A stretch of 64,000 nucleotides of DNA from the NCBI GenBank assembly GCA_900617975.1, contig UZAE01012041.1, positions 1-64,000 on the forward strand, written 5' to 3'. Of the stretch, positions 12,801 to 24,800 are shown one piece after another (positions within the stretch are counted from its first letter, which is position 1; every line of letters begins with the position of its first letter). A program made the position numbers and the translations under genes. Below the pieces are notes generated by a model. The model saw only the letters and a list, made by a program, of their open reading frames with translations, did not search any database and had not been told where the DNA came from. The DNA comes from Rodentolepis nana. Taxonomy: Eukaryota > Platyhelminthes > Cestoda > Cyclophyllidea > Hymenolepididae.

Positions 12801-15800
12801 TTAATGCAACATCAGTGGACTTCGGAGGTTTCGGTGTAGACTTTGCAGCAAACTGGGCACTTCGTGCAGTTACACCATCGACATCGCTCAGTGGTTTTCC
12901 ATCCTTAGTCCACCAGAGCTTTTCATTCTTTAATTGAGGCGCGTCAAGTGGTATTTCGGTCAGCAGTTCTAATTTGTCACCAATTGTTAAGTTAATGGCT
13001 CTTCCTCCGTCAGGTAAGTCAGTCTTTGCATCTTCTTTAGGCATTTCAGTGACTGGTAGAGATTCTTCATTTCTCTTATCCTCTTCCTTTGATGGCTTTG
13101 TCTCATCGATAGACTTCTTTTTCTTCTTCTTTGGCTTCCCTTCACTGCTTTCGTCGATGGATTTCTTTTTCTTAGGTTTCACCTCGGAGGTCTCATCTCT
13201 GCTCTTCTTTTTCTTTGGTTTAACTTCCTTCTCCCGTTCTTCTCCTTGCGGTCTTTCAGTTTCGGAGGTCGCATTAGTCGTCTCTGCTTCAAGCCTGCTT
13301 TCTACTCTCTGAACTTCAGGTACTTCTGGTTGGACCTTTTCAGGCACTTCTTTAGGCTTCTCTGCTACAGCAACCACAATTGTGGCATAGGTAGTTTCTT
13401 GATTTTTGAAACCCCTTTTAACTCGCGGTTCACCTATAAGAACATAGGTAGCAGCATCATCAATACCTGCGGGATCTTTTTTAATCAGCTCAACTTTTGA
13501 AGTACTCGGCAGTAAACTGGTGGATTTGGATGTAAATTTAGCTGTTCTTGGAGCAATGCCATCAACATCAATGAACGATTTTCCATTCTTAGTCCACCAC
13601 AGTTTATTATTCTTCAGTTGACGAGAATCCAGAGGAATGGTAGCAGTCAATTGGAATTTATCGCCTTCAGTAAGATTTACCGTATCACTTGTTGCGATTG
13701 ATTCTTTCCTCTTCGCTTCCTCATCAGTAAGTTTAGAAGGCACTTCTTCAACCTTTTCTTCTGCTTTAGGATACATTTCCTCCTCTTTAGGCATTTGTTC
13801 TTTAGTGTCTGTTTTCATTTCTTCCTTTGAAACGTCTTGAGGTTTCAATTTCTCCTCTTCCACAAGTGGTTCAGAAAGTTCATCCCTTGGTTGTTCTTCA
13901 ACAGAAACAACAAACGAAATATAAGTGGTTTCCTGTGATTTGAAGCCCCTTTTAATCCTAGGTTCACCCATTAGTTTGTAAGTACCAGCATCCTCAATGG
14001 AGGTAGGCGCCTTCTTGACCAATTCGATATCAGTTAATTTGGGTGACTTTGTGGTTGATTTAGACTTGAAGTCGCTTCCTCGGGGTGAAATTCCATCAAC
14101 ATCCATAAGTACCTTTCCATTTTTAGTCCACCAGAGTCTATCGCTCTTCATTTGTCTAGAGTCAATAGGAACACTCGCCTTAAGTTCAAACTTTTCGCCT
14201 TCTTTCAATTTGATAATATTCTCAGCAGTTGCTGCTGTTGGAACGGTTCCTGCTTTAGGGGATTCTGACTTATTAACCTTCTCCTCCTCTTCCTTCTTAG
14301 GCGAAAGCTCCTTTTCAACCACCTCGTTCGGAGTCGCCTCCGCCTTTTCTTGCCTTTTAGCCTCTTCAGGTACCTTCTGAACTTCGTTAATGGACGATTT
14401 TCGTTTCCCCGGAGTCTCTTGAGCATTTTCATCCCAATCCTTCTTTTCCTTTGACTTTTCTTTTTCTGTTTCATCAGTGGACTTCTTTTTCTTTGGTTTC
14501 ACTTCAGTTTCTTCATCCCCAAACTCTTTTCGACCTTTCTCTTTACTACTGTCAACAATAGATTTCTTCTTTTTCGGTTTCTCTTCAACCATCTCATCTC
14601 GACTCTTCTTCTTTTTCTTTAACTCGATCTCGTCCGTCGCAGGTTCGACCTCAGGGATTTCTTTAGCCGGTTCTGGTTCAGCATTTGTTTCAATTTCAGG
14701 TTCATTTTCCAATTTCTCCGGTTCTTGCTTTGTTTTTTCTATCACAGAAACTATTATGGTGGCGTATACAGTTTCCTGATTTTTGAAACCCCGTTTTACC
14801 CTTGGCTCACCCATTAGAACATAGGTAGCAGCATCTTCTGGTGTAACGGTCTCTTTCTTTACCAGATCCACATCAGTTGACTTGGGAGATTTATTGGAAG
14901 ATCTTGACATGAATTTTGCACTCCTTATAGCAACTCCATCTACATCTATAAAGGACTTTCCATTCTTTGTCCACCAAAGTCTATCAGACTTCAATTGACG
15001 CGCATTTATTGGAATAGTTGCCAAAAGCTTGAAATCATCATTTTCAAAAAGTTGAAGATTGGTTAGCTGAACCGCCACCTTTGCCAAATCTTCTCCTTTA
15101 GGTGAGGATTCTTTGGACTCCTTTGGAGATATCTTTGGCGTTTCTTCTTGAGATGTCTCCACCTTTTCCTCTACGACTTTTTCAACTTCTTCGCAAGGGA
15201 CTTCAGTTTTCTTTGGAAGCAATTCAGTATCATCCTTCGATTTGGGCTCCTCTTTGGGTTTCTCAACAGTCAGAAGGAAATTAGCCTTGACTTTACCATC
15301 TACCCAGAGCGTATATTCGCCAGAATCTGATTCAACAAATTTAGGCTTTGTTAACTCCACAGCTGAATGCTTTCTTTGAATTTCAAAAGCATTTGCTGGA
15401 ATTTTACGGCCATCAAGTGTCCAGACTATGGCAGCAGAGGAATCTACACGCCCAGTAGCTGTTATTCTGAAAGGATCTCCTTCAACAGTTTTTAATTTAA
15501 TTGGTTCCATGTATTCTTGAATTAATGGTTGAGTAGATGTTGTTGACTCTCCGGATACCTTAGGAACTTCAGAACTGGAAATCTTTTCCTGCTTTGTGGA
15601 AACATCGGTAGTTTCATTTGGTGGGGCATTATTCACACTAACTTCATCTTCAATTGCAATAATACTAGACTTAGATGCTCGATATCGCGTTAGCGGTTCT
15701 TCAGCATCCACTAATATCGGTTTGACATTTTCCTTCGATGCTACATCTTTGCTTGGTTCTCCATTAATTTGTACTTCTTGGTAATCAATGGAACCTTCCT

Positions 15801-18800
15801 CGCTTTCAGTAGCAACCGGTATTTTCGAAACCTCAACCGTCTTCAACTTAAGTTTATTAATTTCATTTGTTGGTTCAAAGTCTTCTTCAGGTTCATGCAC
15901 TGTAACCTCAAATGGAAATATTGCCTTCATACCAGATGGCCAACTTAAAGTACACTCGTATCGACCTTCGTGTAACTCTCTGGATACCTTCGGAACAAAC
16001 AGGTACACTGCGTTCCCTTCAATTCGAGGATAAGATCCCATTTTTTCTGAATCAACAGGAACTCCATTAAATGTCCATTCCGTCGTGTAAGCATCATCAT
16101 CTGAAGTCGATGTCTCAATAGTTAACTCCATTTCTCCACCTTCAGAAGAATCTATCTTCTGAACTTCTGAATTATGAACGAATTGCTCTCCGGGCAAAAG
16201 TTTCTGCCCGTGCACAACTTCTGTTCTTTCTAAAATGGAGGAATAGAAGCCTAAGAGGTTTTCAATTTGAAATTAAAAACAAGTACGTTGAAGGTGACTA
16301 ACCAATGGTATTGACATCTTGTTCGGGTATCTGCTCCATGAAGGGGTTAGTGACACCATCCAATGTATTGACAGAATCTGAGCACAGACAAAGAGAGAAA
16401 CATAAGAATTCATTTCGATAGATACTTATTGCAGAACAAAGCACACCAGCTGTTGAGATAACAATGAACATATATAGTGAGAATGTAGGATATGATGAAT
16501 GAGAAACTAAGGCGAATAAGCGAAAGTGCGGACGCAGTGCAGGGTGTAGTAGCGACACCGTACGTACCAATACTTAGCATACTGTCCGGTCTTGGCTTGT
16601 CTTGCTTAGGTAACTGCATTATCGATCCTTCGGCTGAGTAGTAGGTTAGTGATGATTCATCGTCTCCTGCTGATTCATAGAAAACAAAACACTCAACAAC
16701 TAAATCTCCAACTGCCGCTTCTCATTACCGCTCAGTAGAGTGATTAAACTGACTTTATTATGAACCTCGATGGAAACAGTCATTTAAGCCCACTTAACCT
16801 ACAACCTTTATGTTAACGTTGGTGGCAAGAGGGAGTTTAGGAATAATCAGTGCTGAGATAGTTTAAAATTGGCCAATAATATTACTATTGCCTATAATCT
16901 AATGCTTTCCTACTTTCTACTATGAGTGCTACATAAGCTTCTCAAGCGGTTAGGAGAGTGCTTGCTTGGAAAGAATTCAATCTGAAGTCGCCCTAATGGT
17001 AATCTGACATTCAATCACCCATATTGAATTAGGGCTGTTGGCTAACCACATCACTAATCACTGAAGTCATCTCGTGAACCCTAAACTCTGCACAGGTTAT
17101 ATAGAACCCAGGGATTCACAGGATTTCGACTTGACTTTCTGCCTAAATTAACTCCAATAATTGTTATTTTAATTACTAGTATTGCAAATGGCAGGTAGTA
17201 TGATATTGTTGTTTCAATAGAAAACGAAATTACTTTCCAAAACTTTTTAATCATTTTTCGAAATTAGATAAGGTGATACAAGAACTGAACTCCTAGATTT
17301 TGAATACTCTATAGTTTGTCTTCAATTTCATAACTTATTTTTTCCCGCCACGAATTTCTTGTTTAATACGTGCTTTGTAATTTCACCAGCTTGGATTAAT
17401 TTGCTCAATTAAAGCAATCTTAGATGCTGTTTCAGAAAATTCATCAGCTCAAATGTCTCCCATTCTCAAAAAGTGTTTTTATTGTTACTTTTCAAGCGTT
17501 GATAATGAGAAACAACCAAAAACCGATGTACAATAAAGTAGATCAGTAAAGCTTGACTTGATCCTCCAGATTTCAATGATCGGAATGGAATCCTTTGACG
17601 TTCTAGTGACGTCATTTCCAAAGATTTAAACGAAAATTAATTAAGCAGTTGGATCAAATTAGATAGCCAAGTCAAATTTATAAGTGCGTCCCTTCAAATA
17701 GCTCTGAAAATTTAGTGGACTCTGGATAAAATCACCTTCTCAGAATTTCATGAACAGTTACACCAAAATATATTTTTCATGGTAACATCTACTCGGTTTC
17801 CATCTTTATGCCAGTGAAATCCAAAAAAATTTCATAAGCATTGGAAATCACTGCTGGGTTTTGTTTAATGAATAGAAATTATCCCCCCCCCCACGGCTTT
17901 AGGTCTTCCCCTCTTTATGCACAGACCGTTCATGGGAGCCTACTTTTGGATCACTTTTAGGTTGTGGTTGGCACATTGAAGCCGATCACGTCAGGATCAG
18001 CAAATGGTGAAAATTTTGTCTTGATTGTTAAAAGCAACTGTCGCATAAAGTATATTGTTTCCCTATGATTTTCTCTCTTGATGATTCGGAACAAAACATA
18101 AAATAGCTCAATAGTCAGTTTCCTGGCTATAAATTGACAGAATTGAAGTGTCTCCTTTGTGAAGAATTCCTGACCAAACAACCAAGCGCAGGAAAGGTTA
18201 GATTTGACTTGGAGTTGAATGCTGCAATTACCAATTTCTGGCATGCACTAGAACACTCCATACAGTCTAGTAAGAAGCTTAATCGAAAAGTTAATGGATC
18301 GAAGCTCCCAGCTACTAGAATTTCTCATGCAGAAGAGAAGAGATGGAGCGTTATTCTCTAATCTAACTAAAACAATAATCAAAAGGAATAAAATTATGAA
18401 TAGAAGGTGAGAAATGACTGACCTCTAGCCTGCTGAGCTGCCTCCGAATCCACGTTCTTTGATTTGGTCATTTCGTCAACGTCGTAGTATGCTTCATTAA
18501 CTACATCAATTGCCTCGGCTGGTATATCATCCACAGTGCTCACTCGTCTTCCATTAACTTCTTCTACTGCAGCTTGGTGAGCTTTAACCAAAGCCTCGTC
18601 GACAATGGTATCAACAATGCCTAAAATAGGATCCGAATTCATCAACCTTTACAAGGTCGAAATTAACGAGCCAAAGTCCTGCTAATTGAAAGAGATCTCC
18701 TTTAAAGGAGGAGTTTTCGAAATTGGATGGCAAAATCCAAATGCCGGGATGTTAATTCTTGCAACCCCAGCCTACAAGTAGTTCTAGTGACTTCACTTAC

Positions 18801-21800
18801 ATTTCACGTAACGTGGCCATGAACACAGAATTCATCGATCCATGGAGGGCGCGTATTACACTTGGGTGCGGCCTTAGAATCAACGTTCGCACGCATGCAA
18901 GGTCGATGGACCAATAAGAGGGCTGGAGATGATGCCCAACCACGTCACGCGTCATATGCCCTCTCTTTCCATCTCCTTTTAACCCACACCCCCCCCCCCA
19001 AGTCCAGACTAAATAAATTCTCGCGGGCGTCTTTTTATGACCCCGTTATCAGTAAAAAAATCATGGTCTTTGTCCGCCTAAACCAAATGAACCTAATTAA
19101 ATATTCACGACAGTCCCACACTTGAAATGCTGGGTAATATTTGTTTGCCTTGAGGGGGGGGGGAGGACTGAACCTTCAGTTTATTTAAAAACCTTGTCAG
19201 TAAATATTAGGTGAAAGTGGAACATAAATTTCCTAAAATTTCACCTATGACGACAAAACGCACATTACTAATTTCATTTAGCCACTGACTATCAGTTGGA
19301 TATGACTTTCAGATATTAGTTTGCTCGGATCCTCAGTAATCAACTTTTAAATATTCTTATTTCACTAAAACAACGACAAGCGGTTACTAACTAGATGTGA
19401 AATTTAAAAGTTTACCCCTACGCGGCTACACAGGTCTTACAACATTGAATGTCAACTGTAGCTAAAAGGTATGCGTACGACACTTAACGTCTACGATTCC
19501 TTGAAAAGTCAGTTAAGAGGGTGTCTTATTTCCTGATAAAATGATGTAAATTCTTTTTGATTTGACATGAATTGTGGCAAGAACTGCAATTCATAATGAG
19601 GGAACACATTGAACAATACGTCCCACCTTCGGATCATTTGCACCTACCCAGACATGAAGTCGTTCAAATGTTTCCCTTTAGTTAAATATAATAACTTCAG
19701 ACTTAAAATGATATTATTAAACACGATGACAATGTCATAGAACTATGTGACAGTTGGGTTCTTCCTGCCAATTCCGAAAACAAACTTTCACAACAGTGAA
19801 AATGAGAGAAAAAAGATAAGTGACAAGGAACAACCTACCTTTATCCTTCATCGCACGTTCTATATCCTGAATCCAAGCCAGCTGGTTAACTGGACTGGTT
19901 GGGATAATTGTATAAACACATTTAATTTGTTCCTCCGGATAGGAAATATCCCACAACTCGAAATTCGCTGTGTCCATTTCCATCCCATCCGTACGAAGCC
20001 TGACATTTTCCAACTATTAAGAACAAAATAAATACATAAACTTTATTAAATCTAATTAAAATAAAATAATTCGATAGCGATTAAACTTTAATCATTTAAC
20101 ATTTCGGGGCAAAAGGTGATTAACTCGATTAAAGGAAACAGAATATTCAAAATGCAAACTTTAAATGAGCTAGGACACATGATTTATATTTCGAGTAATT
20201 TTGTTTTATTTTTAACAGGAATCCTGAACGCGGTCATTTTAACTACCTCGATCCTCTGGAAATACTTTGGCAGTATTAACTCTCCATTTAGCCCTAAGTT
20301 ATCACTTCTTTTGAACACTTAAAAACTCTCAATTTAAGAATGAGTTTTAAGGAGGAATAAGTGAATGGAGAACTAAGTTAGAATTGGGATGAGTTAGTTA
20401 CTGAATGCATTAAACTATCTCCCAGAGGGTAATCAATAACCAGTGTAATAAAACATAGTTATAATTCATTTAAACCTTAAAAGCGGTGAGTAGAATCTAA
20501 GGTGGGGGGGGGAATCAATAAGACACTCGTGGACTTCCCGCAAATGCACTTTAAGTCAATTGGATGCCAGCTTAATGGGCCTTACGATGACATATCATTC
20601 ACTCCTGGAGATTTTAATAACAATTTGACGCAGCTCTAAGTATTATGGACACTCATCAACGATCTTTATGACCAAATATTTAACTTGTATTTGTTACACC
20701 CTCTAGACTGCATCCTGCTTAATCCCTCACGATCTTCCTAATACACTGAAAACACCTTTTGCCCTCCTTGGAAAAATTTTGAAAAAAAACAATTGAAAGA
20801 CAAGAGCGTAGGAGTGTAATGTGCTTGTTTGAAAGCTGGGAAATTTGAATACCTGGGAAGTAAGTTTAAATTGCTTTAGAAAAGTAATTATTAATAGCAA
20901 CACTAAATTTTTGCTCCTCCAAAGGCAATCTGCCTTATCTTTGTCATTGAAAACATGCCGCGCTATTTTTACTTGTGGGTGTGATAGATTTAGCATATAT
21001 TATTCGTAATGCTAGTTTTTTGTGGCATTTTTCCTGGATTGCGCCTAAAAATGATTCACTTGACTACCTTTAGCTGCGATCATTATTGCTATTTTCTCCA
21101 TGATTGCAGTTGTTTTAACAACAGCCATCTTATTCCGGAGCGTGGTTTGAATTTGCCTTATGCTACTGGTAAATTATAAAGTTAAATTTATCGATTATCC
21201 ACGAAATTAAGGATGAGAAAACAGAAGAACATTTGATTGGTGTTTAAATTGATGCTTTCAGCCCCTTGAACTACTCAAGTTTCACCATAGAACCTGGGAC
21301 ATTCGGTTTTCATATGGTAGTCCTTAGCGATCTTTCCACTTTCATTATGATCCTTTCTTAATCTTAAACACATGGATACCAAAGCTTTGGAGATTCTAAA
21401 TATTTTGGAACGTGTGAAGGTCTTCATAAAATGACAATTTCAATAACCCTACGCATTCAGCTTTGCACCACCTTTCCCTTGAATCGTAAAGTGAACTTTC
21501 ATTTTAACCTGAATTTCAAGCACACCTAAATCATTAACCACAACCCCAATGCCCGCCGAATCTCCTTAAAGGCCATGACCGAATGACCTCAAGATCATGA
21601 AAGAAGATTTGAAGTTAATGCGAAACTAAAAGGGGCTTTACGGGATTAAAGTTTAATAAAAAAATCTTACCGGCAGTTTCCACAGAATTTCATGTTTCTT
21701 TTGATCATCTGGCACTTTCTGTATGAAAAGAAGACTATTCCGATCAAGTAGCAAGAAGCCTTCCTGCGTATTTTCTACAAGATTTTCCTCAGCATTCTGA

Positions 21801-24800
21801 TTGCCGACTTTAAGCAAGGTCTAGAATTAAGTAAAACAAAATTATACATTTTCTTGCAAAATGTATTCATTTATAAATGAAAACGTTAATTTATACTTAA
21901 TTACAAAGAATAAATTAGCTAGCAAATTTAACTAGTTAAATATATTGTTAAATGGCCCGATTTTACACAACATTAATAAATATTTCACTTGTGATTGTTA
22001 ACAATGAGATCACCTAATGATTCCAGCCAAATAATTGCGACCATACATAACACAAAAATTTGTTTGGGTGAGCCAATATCAAACACCTTCTTATTTCAGG
22101 ACTGTGGAGTGTGCGATAGACTTACCTCCACGTGGTGCACTCTGGGCAACGTATACTCATACAGCAAAAAGGTCTATTAATCGGCAGTTGACTTCTGACT
22201 TCAAACTACCAAGACCCCACCGCATTTCATATTCTACTAATTAAACAGTACTCACCTTTTTTCTACCTTTGTGTCTGTCTGTCTCTTTTACGTCTGTGAA
22301 TCATTATTCTGTCCCCCCTCTCGACCTCTTGCCACTTTGGTGTTCCTCTTCCTTTCTGTGAAGCACGAAGTCAACTAAAGGGCTAATGATACCCATCATA
22401 ACGCCTGCCATTTGAAATAAATATTTCAGGACTGTTAAATTCCAGGTATCTCACTCTTTAATTAATGCGTATAGTTCATCACAACTTAAATCAACATTCT
22501 AAAGTTCAAACGTCAGAATCTGATGTACTAGTAGTTAGGGCAGAAGTTCACATCAATCATCAACTTTCATCATCAGATAATTCCCTCACAAATTTCAGAA
22601 CTATTACTGAGAATATTATTAAAAATATAAGCTTATAATTAGACAACATGAACAAAATCAATTTCTCTACCAAAATTCTGAGAAAACTTCCTTGTATGAG
22701 GGAATATTTAAAAAGTTTACAATTATTCAAAAGATGGACTGAAATTGATTTCTTAATGAAGGAATCCATTTAGCAAAAGTCCTGGTTCAAGAAGAATTTA
22801 ATTTGAGCTAATTTCAAGTGGAATTCCATCTTTCAAGAATTAAATTTTAACTCTCGAATTTCCATTGAAATAGCACAGGGCGCCCAAGCGTACACGATTT
22901 CGTAGAAAAATGAGTTAATATTCTGAATCTCCTAAATTCCTTTCTCTCGACTATTGGCAACTGGCGCCTTCTGATAAAAAAGTAAGAACTTAATTTAATT
23001 GTGTAGGAAATGCACTAAACTCTTTGCAATATCGACTATCTACATTTATTATCTTTGCAAAAGCTAAGGCAAGTTTCCTCTCTATTTTTGTTTGATTAAT
23101 TGGAGTAAAAGACGCGAATTCTTTAAAGGTGTCAAAATATACTAGTTACCGCTTTCTCACGTAAAAATGGATCATTAAAACCCTGTTTCAGTGTGAAAAG
23201 TCCACTTTACACAATTATAATAATAAGAGGAAGGCAACTTAACAGCAATTATGGCAAACAGAACAGCAAGGATGCAGGAAATAGAGTAAGAGAAACAAAA
23301 AAACTATTCTTTCATTCAAATCTGCCAATCATCAGCCTGTTGACCTGCAATCAATATGAAGTTAACTGAAATTATGCACATGTTTCAGCATTCAAGAATC
23401 TGAGTTTGAAGTCTGCCATGATCAGGGCCCAACTGAATTGGGCGTTGAGTTAGAAACAGTCTAATTTCTTCACTTGATCGGAATTAGTTAAATCAATTTA
23501 ATTATAAGCCATCAAGCACACTGCCACAGAGGAACTAGAATTATGCCTAACTAACAGTCTTGAAAGCTATTTCGACCTTGCTTCCACAACCAGACACCAA
23601 TGAGAAGTTTGGATTCCTTGTATACTTACCAATTCGATTCAATGCTACTTAAGACGGTAGTGGTCATTGGGCTGAAATGATCAAATACCCTCATTTGTGT
23701 ACCCTTTAATGCTTGTTCCAACCGTTTAAACTGCTCCACTTTAGACGAACTCCATTATTCTACAAAATCTCCTCAATAAACATTTATTTAAATTACACTT
23801 GAAGGTAAACTCATAAGTATCTTTAAAAACATAAGTTAATGTCTTGCAGCGAAAAACGCCTAATGTATGTTTTAAGCTAAAATTCAACTTAAGCATGATT
23901 TTGAGTTTACAACTAAAACACAGAAATTTTATTGAAATATCTCCTAGCAATAAAATATGCTGGAATTGCTTGGGATGTCAGCATGGTTTAGCTGACTTGA
24001 GAAGGGAATAACGCAATGTTCAGAAATCTTGTCGCGATGAATAATCTTCCTTAGAGAACTTCAAAAAAGCTAATTCACTTCGTTCACATTGTATCCGAAT
24101 GGAATTTGGAATTTAATGGAAAGTATGATAAAAATTACCATTCTTATGATAGTTTGTGGTAGAGAATTTGCAGCAAAATCTTCGTCTTCATTTGGTAAGA
24201 CACCCAGACTACCATTTACTGGCATATTCGACACATAAGGCCACAACTTCAGGGCTTCACTTGTTCGTCTTTGGATTTGTTTCAATACTGTAATAGCCTC
24301 CTCAAGTCCACGAGTGTCCTGACTGGCTCTACTGGAATATCTTGCCATCGAACTGAGTAAATGCTCGTAAGCAGAAAGGTGAGTTTTTGGAGCAAAGAGG
24401 TATTCAAGAAGATGTTGAGCATAGATTCTCCCCTCTTCGCCGTCATTTTCAGGTGTCAGACAGAAGACGTTATTCAGTTTGTCCCCTGATATGAGATTCT
24501 TAAACGATTGCATCCATTGATTCAAATAGTAAAGATAAGCTGAATATTCTGCCCACTGAGATTCCTGAAATTGAAACAACATAGGTACTTATTTTGATAA
24601 AGTAATATGTATTTTAATAACCACACTTCAGCGTACATTTTGAGTGAAGCAGTTCGCAGCTTGTAATGGATCAACGATGCACGCTTGAAATTTCAGTAAT
24701 GAACTGAAACAAAATTTAAATAGTTTAATAGATTGACTAATATGGGTTTATAATCTAATCGATACGGACAAACCTTTCAGACAGCTCCAAAATGTTATCA

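Larger units (their letters stand above)
18621..21670 (-). other. Introns around the second PH exon
   Basis: 18621-19838 holds the promoter-like patch and two homopolymer tracts (C11 at 18989-18999, G10 at 19154-19163). 20014-21670 holds a G9 tract at 20504-20512 and nothing else recognised. Confidence 0.65.

Noticed and set aside
22106..22421. Idea that the element is a MITE
   Set aside because: Its ends are not inverted repeats, it has an (AAATA)n tail and 12-14-bp variable target duplications, which fit non-LTR retroposition.
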